The notes under the pieces: generated by a model
Databases searched by the model: none
What the model saw: only the letters and a program-made list of their open reading frames with translations
Told to the model about the DNA's origin: nothing
Made by a program: the position numbers and the translations under genes
Part shown: positions 50,683 to 58,867 of the stretch, piece by piece
Numbering within the stretch: position 1 is the stretch's first letter
Layout of the letters: the number at the start of each line of letters is the position of its first letter
Source of the DNA: an uncultured Acetobacteroides sp.
Lineage (GTDB): Bacteria; Bacteroidota; Bacteroidia; Bacteroidales; ZOR0009
Reading direction: 5' to 3'
Length of the DNA: 64,000 nucleotides
Assembly (NCBI RefSeq): GCF_963678165.1
Contig: NZ_OY782755.1
Coordinates: forward strand, 3,829,501 to 3,893,500

Positions 50683-50998
50683 TATCACGACACACATATC
50701 AAGCAAAACCACCATCGCCACTATCAGTTTAACCTCTCCGAGGTAAACAGCAGGGTATGGATGATGGTATCTACAAATCGTAATGTCCTACGGACAAATT
50801 TCGAACGACGAGAATACCGCGTAGCGGTTATAGACTTGTAGCATCATTCCTACGCCACTCCATTTTTCTCCGTAGGAGATAAACAATAAGCAGCTATATC
50901 GTAGCGAGGCCCTTAAGTTAACGCTATTACGACGAAACGGGTAGGGCTGGGTTAAAAACGCAAAAACAAGCCCCCACTAGTTGTCGTGTGTCGTGATA
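50683..50998. repeat. 316-bp segment bounded by 13-bp inverted repeats (MITE-like)
   Basis: TATCACGACACAC at 50683-50695 is matched by its complement GTGTGTCGTGATA at 50986-50998. Inside are several small palindromes (CCGCGTAGCGG, GTCCTACGGAC, TTCTCCGTAGGAGA) typical of Bacteroidota noncoding repeats. A direct repeat of TGATACTTGCGTCT follows at the right end (50994-51021). No gene inside. Could be a nonautonomous element or two-sided terminator. Confidence 0.55.
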
Positions 50999-51019
50999 CT
51001 TGCGTCTTGATACTTGCGT

Positions 51020-52171
51020 CTATAAGGAAATCCCCACCCTCAATATCCCCACCAGCGCATTGGGTGTTGCCGCATCAAACCGCGAGGGGTTGATAACGTA
51101 CTGAAGGTCGGGCTGGATGTAGATATTACGACAAACAGGGCACTTGTAGGTCAGCTCCACCACCGTTTCGCTCTGATAGATTGTCCCATGAAGATGGGCA
51201 TACCCAACGGCAAGCCCCAGCTCGTCGGAACAACTCTTTGTTGCCAATCCTTTAAGAACCAACCCAGCCCCAGTATAGAATCTATTGGTATTGCCCTCTA
51301 CAGGGCTATAGGAGAGCTGAAGGAAACCGTCCAAGCAACGATGCCCTGCAAATGACGACGTAAACCGTTGGTTCCCGACAAAGTAGAACCCGTAGTTTGA
51401 CTCACTTACGCCATTCGCGCCAGTATCCATATGCTCGTTATGGCTATGGAAGTAAAAGCCGAACTTGTACGAGCCCGCTTCGTTAAGCACCATACCTTTA
51501 TTATAGGCATACTCGCCAATCAACATAAAGCCATCGTTCCCCTCGAAGGGCGAGTCAAAGTTGGCGGGATGTATGGACATAAACCCAGGATTGCCATCGA
51601 ACGCTCCAAGCCGCACGGTATGGGTTGAGTCGAAGCAGTACGCCAGCACTCCCCCTAAGCCCGTTATCGGGAAGACAGAAGCGGTAATATTATCGGAAAA
51701 GGTGGAGTGCAAGGCAAACGAAGAGTTGACAAAAGTGCTCCCAAACTCGTTCACGGAAAATTCGGCATTCATATCCTGGATACCAATAGTAGCAGATAGC
51801 TTCCCAAGCATCTGCCGATACCACAGCTCCTGAAAAAAAGTTCGGTTACCTGCCTGGATATTGCTTACCCCCTGAAAATCGCCAATAAAATCGTCGGAAG
51901 GAGTGCCGCCATGCGTGTTGGCAAAGTTCAGATGAAGTTCCCCTCCGCGCCACCATCCTGCCGCCTGCGTATTAAGTAGCAGCTGAGCATTTGCCAGCCC
52001 TAGATAGGTGCCTTGTAGGTTATGCCCCTTCCTTATACAGCCCACTCCATCGCCCACATACGAAAAAGATAGGCTAAGAGAAGAATTTGGCAGCGAATCG
52101 CAGTCCTGCGCAGAGGCTTCCCCCCACAAGAGGACACCCAGTAAAACCGCAGCTATTTTCTTTGTATTCAT
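51020..52171 (-). CDS. OprB-like carbohydrate porin
   Basis: 383 residues; signal MNTKKIAAVLLGVLLWGEASAQ. Outer-membrane beta barrel: amphipathic strands throughout, 'LSLSFSYVGDGVGCIRKGHNLQGTYLGLANAQLLLNTQAAGWWRGGELHLNFANTHGGTPSDDFIGDFQGVSNIQAG' is the carbohydrate-selective porin opening, and the chain ends on an aromatic-less but alternating strand (ALVGILRVGISL). The pre-signal Cys residues in the mature N-terminus (C24, C44) are unusual for a porin. Likely outer-membrane uptake of small sugars; substrate unknown. Convergent to the MutS-like gene. Confidence 0.8.
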   Translation of the reverse strand: MNTKKIAAVLLGVLLWGEASAQDCDSLPNSSLSLSFSYVGDGVGCIRKGHNLQGTYLGLANAQLLLNTQAAGWWRGGELHLNFANTHGGTPSDDFIGDFQGVSNIQAGNRTFFQELWYRQMLGKLSATIGIQDMNAEFSVNEFGSTFVNSSFALHSTFSDNITASVFPITGLGGVLAYCFDSTHTVRLGAFDGNPGFMSIHPANFDSPFEGNDGFMLIGEYAYNKGMVLNEAGSYKFGFYFHSHNEHMDTGANGVSESNYGFYFVGNQRFTSSFAGHRCLDGFLQLSYSPVEGNTNRFYTGAGLVLKGLATKSCSDELGLAVGYAHLHGTIYQSETVVELTYKCPVCRNIYIQPDLQYVINPSRFDAATPNALVGILRVGISL

Positions 52172-52255
52172 CGCATGTATTTAGTTCGATGCAAAGAAAC
52201 ACGCTCTGTAAATTCACAGAAATACCTAAATATAGGCATTTTCACCACGGAAGTT

Positions 52256-53197
52256 CTACCTGAATTCTATGATTGTCCCCCGCTCCTTCGATAGCATATG
52301 CGCTGGAACAGCCTCCTGAATATGCTTCTTGAGCGTATCGAGCAGGTTGCGCTTGGCGTAGCTGCGGGCATACGCCAGGCCAACCTCCCGAAGGGGTACC
52401 ATATCGGTAAACGTACGCACCCGAGCCTTTCTTTTCTCCTCTAACTCCGAAATGGCCAGCTCGGGAAGCAGGGTAAACCCCCCATTACGGTCTATCATCT
52501 TTACCAGAGTTTCGAAAGAGCCGCTCTCGTACTCGAAAGGCAGCGAGTGTCGGTGCGTATCGTGGTACGAGCACAGGTTAAGCACCTGCGAACGGAAGCA
52601 ATGGCCGCTGCTCAGCAGCCAGAGATCGGGAGCAGCCAGCTCCTTCACCGCAATAGCAGGCTTCTCCGTGAAGATATGCCCTTCGCTGGCGTACACCATA
52701 ATCTCCTCGTAGAACAGCACCTCCTCCTGTATGGCCGAATTGTGCAGAGGCGTAACCAGAATGCCCACATCCAGCAAATCCTTCTTCAAAGCCTTCTCTA
52801 TATCATCGGTAATCATCTCCCTAACCTTCAGGTGCAGGTTAGGATGGTCGCTCGCCAACGAGTTCATGAACAGCGGAAGCAGGTATGGTGCCAGCGAAGG
52901 TATTACGCCAATGCGCAGCTCCCCGGCAATCTCCTTCCGATGGTTGGCCACAATGGCCTCTATCCCCTTTGCCTCGCGGAGGATTGTCCGAGCCTGCTCA
53001 ATTATCTCCCGACCAACATCGGTAGGGATAATTGGCTGCTTGGTCCTGTCGAAGATGGAGACGCCCAGCTCGTCCTCCATCTTTTTAATCTGCATGCTCA
53101 GCGTAGGCTGCGTAACAAAGCACTTATCAGCCGCCGTAGCAAAATGGCGGTAGGTATCCACCGCAACAACGTATTCGAACTGCACTAACGATACCAT
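52256..53197 (-). CDS. oxyR: OxyR-type hydrogen-peroxide-sensing LysR regulator
   Basis: 313 residues. N-terminal LysR winged HTH ('VQFEYVVAVDTYRHFATAADKCFVTQPTLSMQIKKMEDELGVSIFDR') and effector domain. Cys200 and Cys209 in 'SSGHCFRSQVLNLCSYHDTH' align with the redox pair Cys199/Cys208 of E. coli OxyR, so this is a peroxide sensor, not a generic LysR. Divergent from dps-ahpC-ahpD, with the shared 237-nt region holding a plausible OxyR site. Confidence 0.95.
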   Translation of the reverse strand: MVSLVQFEYVVAVDTYRHFATAADKCFVTQPTLSMQIKKMEDELGVSIFDRTKQPIIPTDVGREIIEQARTILREAKGIEAIVANHRKEIAGELRIGVIPSLAPYLLPLFMNSLASDHPNLHLKVREMITDDIEKALKKDLLDVGILVTPLHNSAIQEEVLFYEEIMVYASEGHIFTEKPAIAVKELAAPDLWLLSSGHCFRSQVLNLCSYHDTHRHSLPFEYESGSFETLVKMIDRNGGFTLLPELAISELEEKRKARVRTFTDMVPLREVGLAYARSYAKRNLLDTLKKHIQEAVPAHMLSKERGTIIEFR

Positions 53198-53327
53198 ACT
53201 ACTACATTATATATATGTAAGGTCGGCTCCAAGCCGCTACGTCTTCACCACCTAGCCAGACAGTAAAAAGAAAATCACGCCCAAATCTGCCCAATCCTCC
53301 TCCATAACTATCTGACGTTGCAAAGAT

Positions 53328-53363
53328 ATAAACTCACTCTATTGCATCATAATTATTATCGAT
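53328..53363 (+). promoter_or_regulatory. Putative OxyR-binding site
   Basis: ATAA-N7-CTAT (53328-53342) followed after 6 nt by ATAA-N7-CGAT (53349-53363). This resembles the OxyR layout ATAG-N7-CTAT-N7-ATAG-N7-CTAT, with three base mismatches and one spacer short by 1. It touches the -33 box of the dps promoter, the place expected for an activator. Confidence 0.55.
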
Positions 53364-53394
53364 TTGATTTATATCGTGCATCCAAATACATTTG
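53363..53394 (+). promoter_or_regulatory. Promoter of dps-ahpC-ahpD: TTTG-N20-TACATTTG
   Basis: TTTG 53363-53366 and TACATTTG 53387-53394 with a 20-nt spacer, a full Bacteroidota promoter. Predicted start about 53400, leader about 35 nt to the dps ATG at 53435. Confidence 0.8.
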
Positions 53395-53434
53395 CATCAA
53401 CAAAAGAGAGAAAAACGACAAACACTTAACAGCA

Positions 53435-53914
53435 ATGGAAAGAAACATAAGCGCAATAGGATTAGGCATCGAAGATTCGTCAGCTCTAGCAGCTAGTTTA
53501 AACGACCTTCTAGCCAACTACCAGATATTTTACCAGAACCTTCGAGGCTTTCACTGGAATATAAAAGGGGACAAGTTCTTCGAGCTGCACCTCAAATTCG
53601 AGGAACTCTACAACGATGTCATCCTAAAGATCGATGAGGTTGCCGAGCGCATCCTAACGCTAGGCTCAACACCTCTTCATGCCTACAGCGATTACCTCGC
53701 AAGCTCCGAGATAAAAGAAGCAAAGAACCTCAGCGACACCAGCTCAACCATCACTACCACTCTCGGAAATTTCACCGCACTAGTAGTTAAGGAAAGAGCG
53801 CTACTAAAGCAAGCACAGGAAATTGGCGACGAAGGTACTGCCACCCTAATGAGCGACTACATTTCGCAGCAGGAAAAAACGATTTGGATGCTCTCAGCAT
53901 ACCAAAATCGATAA
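53435..53914 (+). CDS. dps: Dps-family ferritin-like DNA/iron protein
   Basis: 159 residues from ATG 53435; the frame runs back to 53318 through the promoter, so the earlier start is wrong. Dps motifs: 'LNDLLANYQIFYQNLRGFHWNIKGDKFFELHLKFEELYNDVILKIDEVAERILTLG', containing the inter-subunit ferroxidase ligands (HW..., H.....F..LY, D..AERI). Dodecameric cage storing iron with H2O2 as oxidant. First gene of the peroxide operon. Confidence 0.93.
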   Translation: MERNISAIGLGIEDSSALAASLNDLLANYQIFYQNLRGFHWNIKGDKFFELHLKFEELYNDVILKIDEVAERILTLGSTPLHAYSDYLASSEIKEAKNLSDTSSTITTTLGNFTALVVKERALLKQAQEIGDEGTATLMSDYISQQEKTIWMLSAYQNR

Positions 53915-53954
53915 AAGAAGAACACAATAAAACAACAATAAAAACACAATAAAA

Positions 53955-54509
53955 ATGTCAAACAGAATTTTAAGCGTAGGCAGCACATTCCCTGAATTTA
54001 ACAAAACCGCAGTAGTATCGTTGGAAAAAGGCAAAGAGTTCGCCAATATCACCTCCGAAGATCACAAGAAAGACGGAAAATGGATGGTTCAGTTCTGGTG
54101 GCCAATGGACTTTACATTTGTATGTCCAACCGAGATCGCCGAATTCAATAAGGCCTATGGCGAATTTGCCGACAGAGATACCCTTCTAGTTGGCGCATCA
54201 ACCGACTCCGAATTCGTGCACCTTGCCTGGCGCAACAACCACAACGACCTGCACGACCTTAAATTCCCCATGCTAGCCGACACCTCAAAGTCGCTTGCCG
54301 AAGAACTCGGAATTCTTGTAAACGATGCAAAAGTAGCCTACCGTGTAACCTACATTGTAGACCCACAAGGCATAATCCGATTTGTTAGCGTTAACGATCT
54401 AAGCGTAGGCCGCAACGTAAAAGAGGTGCTCCGCGTACTAGATGCCCTTCAAACCGATGAGCTTTGCCCATGTAACTGGGAAAAAGGACAGGAAACGATT
54501 AAGCAATAA
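53955..54509 (+). CDS. ahpC: Typical 2-Cys peroxiredoxin (AhpC)
   Basis: 184 residues. Peroxidatic Cys57 in 'MDFTFVCPTEIAEF', resolving Cys in 'DELCPCNW' (Cys171 or Cys173; the C-P-C variant seen in AhpE/AhpC2-type members). Reduces H2O2 and organic peroxides; the partner AhpD-like protein is encoded next, and no AhpF flavoprotein is here. 40 nt after dps. Confidence 0.93.
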   Translation: MSNRILSVGSTFPEFNKTAVVSLEKGKEFANITSEDHKKDGKWMVQFWWPMDFTFVCPTEIAEFNKAYGEFADRDTLLVGASTDSEFVHLAWRNNHNDLHDLKFPMLADTSKSLAEELGILVNDAKVAYRVTYIVDPQGIIRFVSVNDLSVGRNVKEVLRVLDALQTDELCPCNWEKGQETIKQ

Positions 54510-54523
54510 GATTTTCAACTGCC

Positions 54524-54548
54524 GAGAGCCTCCTACCTGGAGGCTCTC
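54524..54548 (+). terminator. Intercistronic hairpin between ahpC and ahpD
   Basis: Perfect 10-bp stem GAGAGCCTCC-TACCT-GGAGGCTCTC with no T-run. Probably an RNA-stabilising or partial-termination hairpin setting the ahpC:ahpD ratio rather than a full stop. Confidence 0.6.
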
Positions 54549-54608
54549 ATAATAAATAGAAAAAGAGGAGCAACTCCCCCAACCAGATAACCCCACAAAC
54601 AGCAAAAG

Positions 54609-55187
54609 ATGTACAACGAAACAGCCCAAGAGCTACTCGCCGACCTTGGTATTAGCGCAGAGCATCGCTTCCCTGCTCTTGAAACATTATCGCAGAGCAG
54701 CACAAAATATTTACGCGATCTTAAGGTAAACGTAAAAACAGCCTTAGCATCAGAAGCACTTGGAGAAAAAGACGCGCTACTCATAGCCTATGCTACCGCC
54801 ATAAACAACAAAAATCATCCGCTTCAAGATGCCCTTAAGGCAAAAGCACTCGCAGCAAATGCAACACCCGACGAGCTTGCAGAGTCTGCAGCAATAGCAT
54901 CACTATTAAGTGCGAACAACGTTCTCTATCGCTTCCGCCACTTCAGCGACAATAAGAAGTACACCGAGTTACCAGCCCGCATTCGCATGAACATAATGAT
55001 GAGCCCAGTATTGGGTAAGGAGTGCTTTGAGCTTATAAGTTTGGCCGTATCGGCAGTAAACGGCTGCAAAGTTTGCGTAAACTCTCACGAGCATTCTGTT
55101 CGAGAGTTAGGTACTAACGAGGAAAGAATATTTGATGCCATTAGGCTTGCTGCGATTGTTGCTTCGCTGGACAGAATTATTGGGTAA
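54609..55187 (+). CDS. AhpD-like alkylhydroperoxidase/reductase
   Basis: 192 residues, two CMD repeats of which the second carries the redox site 'VNGCKVCVNSHEH': Cys153, Cys156 and His160. It corresponds to AhpD of M. tuberculosis, which reduces AhpC. Adjacent to ahpC, so likely its reductant in place of AhpF. Third gene of the OxyR-linked operon. Confidence 0.9.
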   Translation: MYNETAQELLADLGISAEHRFPALETLSQSSTKYLRDLKVNVKTALASEALGEKDALLIAYATAINNKNHPLQDALKAKALAANATPDELAESAAIASLLSANNVLYRFRHFSDNKKYTELPARIRMNIMMSPVLGKECFELISLAVSAVNGCKVCVNSHEHSVRELGTNEERIFDAIRLAAIVASLDRIIG

Positions 55188-55203
55188 CAATATTCAATCA
55201 AAA

Positions 55204-55229
55204 AAAGGGACTACAAGCGTAATCCCTTT
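55204..55229 (-). terminator. Terminator of purN (shared with the ahp operon)
   Basis: AAAGGGA / TCCCTTT stem; on the minus strand it ends in seven T. The plus-strand side lacks T's, so its main user is purN. Confidence 0.65.
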
Positions 55230-55252
55230 CCAATAGCATAGCGTTTTACAGG

Positions 55253-55822
55253 CTAAAGAGACGCTACAATTTTTTCTACAATTCTTGGGAAATGCTCGTA
55301 TTCTAGCGCATGAATCTTTTCTGCAACCATCTCTGGACTATCTGTAGGAAGAACTTCTGTCTTAGCCTGAAAAATGATACTTCCCTCATCGTAGTTGCTA
55401 TTCACATAGTGAATGGTAATTCCTGTCTCATGCTCCCCATTTTCTACAACAGCAGCATGTACCTTCATCCCAAACATCCCCTTCCCACCATATTTTGGGA
55501 GCAATGCAGGATGAATATTCACAATCCTTTCACTAAAATATTCGATGATATCGTCAGGAACTAGCCACAAGAAACCAGCAAGCACGATACAGTCAATTTC
55601 TTGCTCTTTAAGTGTTTCCAATATTTTAGAAGAATTGTAAAAGTCATCTCTGCCGAAATATAGCGATGGGACTCCCAATCGGTGGGCTCTTTCCAAGGCA
55701 AAAGCATCTTTTTTATTGGAAAGAATGACTGAAACACGAGCTAAATCACCCTTTCTGAAATATTTTACTAAATTTTCTGCATTGCTGCCAGAGCCAGATG
55801 CAAGTACTGCTATTTTTTTCAT
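55253..55822 (-). CDS. purN: Phosphoribosylglycinamide formyltransferase
   Basis: 189 residues from ATG 55822 (MKKIAVLASGSGSNAENL), the classic PurN start; the frame to 55942 only adds a hydrophobic stretch across the intergenic. 'DCIVLAGFLWLVPDDIIEYFSERIVNIHPALLPKYGGKGMFG' (catalytic Asn-Ile-His-Pro), 'VENGEHETGITIHYVNSNYDEGSIIFQ' (second His/Asp). Transfers formyl from 10-formyl-THF to GAR in purine synthesis. Divergent from acpP. Confidence 0.95.
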   Translation of the reverse strand: MKKIAVLASGSGSNAENLVKYFRKGDLARVSVILSNKKDAFALERAHRLGVPSLYFGRDDFYNSSKILETLKEQEIDCIVLAGFLWLVPDDIIEYFSERIVNIHPALLPKYGGKGMFGMKVHAAVVENGEHETGITIHYVNSNYDEGSIIFQAKTEVLPTDSPEMVAEKIHALEYEHFPRIVEKIVASL

Positions 55823-55904
55823 TCTGCGCTGATTTCCAGGGTTAAAAACAAGATGACGGTAAAAAATTAGAAAAAGAAATGCCAAAAATAAGAACAAAAT
55901 GTTA

Positions 55905-55912
55905 TACATTTG
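55905..55912 (+). promoter_or_regulatory. Candidate -7 box (TACATTTG) for acpP
   Basis: TACATTTG about 100 nt before acpP; no TTTG 20 nt upstream. An alternative TTTCTTTG lies nearer (about 55960-55967). Confidence 0.35.
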
Positions 55913-56013
55913 TCCCGTCATTCGCAAAGAGGGCAATTTCAATATTATAAAAATTGTTTTTCTTTGCGGTGAAATTTAAAGGTCAAATTCAGTACTAATC
56001 AAAATTTACCGTT

Positions 56014-56250
56014 ATGTCTGATATCGCATCAAAAGTAAAAGCTATCATTGTTGAGAAGCTTGGCGTAGACGAAAATGAAGTTGTTCCAGCAGCTAGCTTC
56101 ACCAACGACCTAGGCGCTGACTCACTTGACACTGTTGAGCTAATCATGGAATTTGAAAAGGAATTTAGCATTTCTATTCCAGACGAAGATGCTGAAAAAA
56201 TCGGCACTGTTGGCGATGCAGTTTCTTACATTGAGCAACACGTAAAGTAA
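56014..56250 (+). CDS. acpP: Acyl carrier protein
   Basis: 78 residues, acidic. The phosphopantetheine site is Ser37 in '[20 protein letters not shown]'. Carries acyl chains in fatty-acid synthesis. First gene of acpP-fabF-rnc-IPExxxVDY, the usual Bacteroidota order. Confidence 0.97.
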   Translation: MSDIASKVKAIIVEKLGVDENEVVPAASFTNDLGADSLDTVELIMEFEKEFSISIPDEDAEKIGTVGDAVSYIEQHVK

Positions 56251-56294
56251 GAAGAGAAAACTAGAACAGAAATTTTGTTATAAAACTTGGACGT

Positions 56295-57548
56295 ATGGAA
56301 TTAAAGAGAGTTGTAGTTACTGGAATTGGAACAATCAACCCATTAGGAAATTCAATCGAAGAGTACTTTACTAACCTAGAGAATGGTGTTAGTGGTGCAG
56401 AGATGATCCCCTATTTCGATACATCCAAGTTTAAAACAAAATTTGCCTGTACAGTTAAGAACTTTGACCCTAATCAACACTTCGATCGCAAGGAAGTTAA
56501 GAAGTTGGATCTTTATGCACAGTATGCCATAGTGGCTGCCGAGCAAGCATTTGCAGATTCAGGACTTAACGAAACAAACCTAGATCCAGATAGAGGTGGT
56601 GTAATTTGGGGATCTGGAATTGGTGGCATTAACACCTTTTCTCAAGAAGTAAAGGGATATGTCGAGGGTGATGGAACCCCTCGATTTAACCCCTTCTTCA
56701 TTCCAAAAATGATTGCAAATATTGCAGCAGGACATATTTCCATAAAGCTCAACCTACGTGGACCAAACTACTGTACCTTGTCTGCATGTGCATCTTCCAA
56801 CCATGCAATTATTGATTCATTCAACACAATTCGTTTAGGCAAAGCCGATGTTTTGATCGCTGGTGGATCAGAAGCATCCGTAAATGAAGCAGGTGTTGGA
56901 GGATTTAATGCGCTACAAGCCCTTTCTACCCGTAACGATGACTACAAGACGGCATCACGTCCATTTGACTCTGGTCGAGACGGATTTGTAATCGGAGAGG
57001 GAGCAGGTGCTCTTATTCTTGAAGAGTATGAACACGCAATCGCACGTGGCGCAAAAATCTATGCAGAAGTCGTTGGTGGTGGTATGACAGCCGATGCTTA
57101 CCATATGACTGCCCCTCATCCAGAAGGATTGGGAGCTAGCAACTCTATGAGAATGGCAATCACCGATGCTGGCATTGAGCCTTCTGCTATCGACTATGTA
57201 AACGTTCACGGAACCTCTACCCCACTCGGCGACATTGCTGAAATTAAATCAGTAAAAAATGTGTTTGGGGATCATGCCAAGAAGATAAACATCAGTTCGA
57301 CAAAATCTATGACCGGACACCTTCTAGGTGCCGCTGGTGCTGTTGAGGCCATAGCATGTATCTTAGCAATTACTAAAGGGATTATTCCACCAACAATCAA
57401 CAACGAAAATTTCGATCCAGAGTTAGATTCTGAATTGAATTACACCCTAAACAAGGCTCAGAAGCGTGAGGTTAACTACGCGCTAAGTAATACCTTTGGG
57501 TTTGGTGGACATAACGCAACTGTTATCCTTAAGAAATTCTCTAAGTAG
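56295..57548 (+). CDS. fabF: 3-oxoacyl-ACP synthase II
   Basis: 417 residues, KAS II. Catalytic Cys in 'NYCTLSACASSNHAIIDSF', His in 'YVNVHGTSTPLGD' and 'TKSMTGHLLGAAGAVEAI'. Elongates acyl-ACP. 44 nt after acpP. Confidence 0.97.
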   Translation: MELKRVVVTGIGTINPLGNSIEEYFTNLENGVSGAEMIPYFDTSKFKTKFACTVKNFDPNQHFDRKEVKKLDLYAQYAIVAAEQAFADSGLNETNLDPDRGGVIWGSGIGGINTFSQEVKGYVEGDGTPRFNPFFIPKMIANIAAGHISIKLNLRGPNYCTLSACASSNHAIIDSFNTIRLGKADVLIAGGSEASVNEAGVGGFNALQALSTRNDDYKTASRPFDSGRDGFVIGEGAGALILEEYEHAIARGAKIYAEVVGGGMTADAYHMTAPHPEGLGASNSMRMAITDAGIEPSAIDYVNVHGTSTPLGDIAEIKSVKNVFGDHAKKINISSTKSMTGHLLGAAGAVEAIACILAITKGIIPPTINNENFDPELDSELNYTLNKAQKREVNYALSNTFGFGGHNATVILKKFSK

Positions 57549-57553
57549 TAGCA

Positions 57554-58294
57554 TTGCTCAACAAGTTACTACATTCGGTAAAGATCGCCCTTTCTAAGGA
57601 CAAGAAAATATACTTGGCACTTAGAGAGATGTTCGATCTTTACCCTTCCAACATTTCGCTATACAAAGTCGCTATAACCCACAAATCAGTTCTAAATACT
57701 CATCATCCAGTTATTCACAACGAACGATTAGAGTTTTTAGGCGATGCTGTGCTCGATTTAGTCGTAGCCGACTTCCTTTATGAGGAATATCAAGACAAAA
57801 GCGAAGGGTTTCTAACCAAGATGCGTGCAAAAATCGTTAGCCGCTCTACTCTTAACCAGTTATCTATAGACATTGGTATTCCTTCCTTATTGGTTCTACA
57901 CACCAACCCCAATCACCAAATTAAACACATCTACGGCGATGCCCTAGAGGCACTAATTGGCGCCATTTACCTCGACAAGGGATACGCATACACTAAAAAG
58001 ATGCTCATCAAATTCATTCGCAACCACATTGATTTTAGCAGATTAGAGTATACGGAAACCGATTTTAAAAGTCGTCTTATAGAATGGGGCCAAAAAAACA
58101 AGAAAGAATTCTCCTTCGAATTTCACGAGAGTTTTATAGAAGATGCTAAAACAATTACCTTTACAGCAAACATCCTTCTTGGATCATTAGTTGTAGGCAA
58201 GGGAGTTGGTCAATCAAAAAAAGAGGCTGAACAAAAAGCTGCATGCAAAGCATTAAGCACAATTGCCGAGCATTTATCGTTGAACCTTAACTAG
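57554..58294 (+). CDS. rnc: Ribonuclease III
   Basis: 246 residues starting at TTG 57554, 5 nt after fabF; the next Met (residue 26) would cut the conserved N-terminus, so the TTG is real. The RNase III signature is 'NERLEFLGDAVLDLVVADFLY', with further acidic residues in 'GDALEALIGAIYLDKGY'. The C-terminal dsRBD is 'FKSRLIEWGQKNKKEFSFEFHE' to 'AEQKAACKALSTI'. Cuts double-stranded RNA in rRNA maturation. A TTG start may keep its level low. Confidence 0.95.
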   Translation: MLNKLLHSVKIALSKDKKIYLALREMFDLYPSNISLYKVAITHKSVLNTHHPVIHNERLEFLGDAVLDLVVADFLYEEYQDKSEGFLTKMRAKIVSRSTLNQLSIDIGIPSLLVLHTNPNHQIKHIYGDALEALIGAIYLDKGYAYTKKMLIKFIRNHIDFSRLEYTETDFKSRLIEWGQKNKKEFSFEFHESFIEDAKTITFTANILLGSLVVGKGVGQSKKEAEQKAACKALSTIAEHLSLNLN

Positions 58295-58300
58295 CATGGT

Positions 58301-58732
58301 ATGAGGGCAAGGAAACTACCAGTAAAGCCTTTACAGAAAGTAAAACTTGCTGATTTGCCCAGCAGTACACTTATCCTTTTTGCCATATGCTCTACAGAAA
58401 ACGGTTACAGGTTAAGCTGGCTACTCAACTCAATACTATCCCTTAACCTCCAACGTCACGAACTAAATAGCAACGAATTTCCTGACTTCATTTGCAAGTT
58501 CGATGCCTTTACTGAAGAAAAGAATAATGGAGCTATTCTTTTACCTAATAAAATAGACCCCACAAGTTTTATTGCGCCAAAGTACAAAGAATTCGACTTC
58601 TTACTTGCCATTCGTCAAAATTCAGACGTTTTATCTCTCGAATCTGCGATAAAAAAGACTTCTGGAGTTGTAGCAGCAGTTCAAATTACCAATCTCAACA
58701 AGATGATTCTTGATTTAGTTAATCTATTTTAG
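58301..58732 (+). CDS. IPExxxVDY-family protein
   Basis: 143 residues. This family is found after rnc in Bacteroidota; 'LPSSTLILFAICSTENGYRLSWLLNSILSLNLQR' and the DFLLAIRQN segment are typical, although the naming motif is weak here. Function unknown. Starts 6 nt after rnc; pyruvate kinase, often next in other genomes, is absent. Confidence 0.75.
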   Translation: MRARKLPVKPLQKVKLADLPSSTLILFAICSTENGYRLSWLLNSILSLNLQRHELNSNEFPDFICKFDAFTEEKNNGAILLPNKIDPTSFIAPKYKEFDFLLAIRQNSDVLSLESAIKKTSGVVAAVQITNLNKMILDLVNLF

Positions 58733-58786
58733 CATTTTACGATCTTTTTATAGCTTAAGCTAAACTAGTGGCCCTTTAATCAATAC

Positions 58787-58794
58787 TATCTTTG
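58787..58794 (+). promoter_or_regulatory. Bacteroidota -7 box (TATCTTTG)
   Basis: TATCTTTG, 73 nt before the histidine kinase ATG. No TTTG at -33. Confidence 0.5.
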
Positions 58795-58867
58795 CATGAT
58801 AGTAAAAGTTAAAATCCTTTTCTAATTTTATCTTTTAAAGGAATTCTGCCTCATAGTAAGCACTAGC

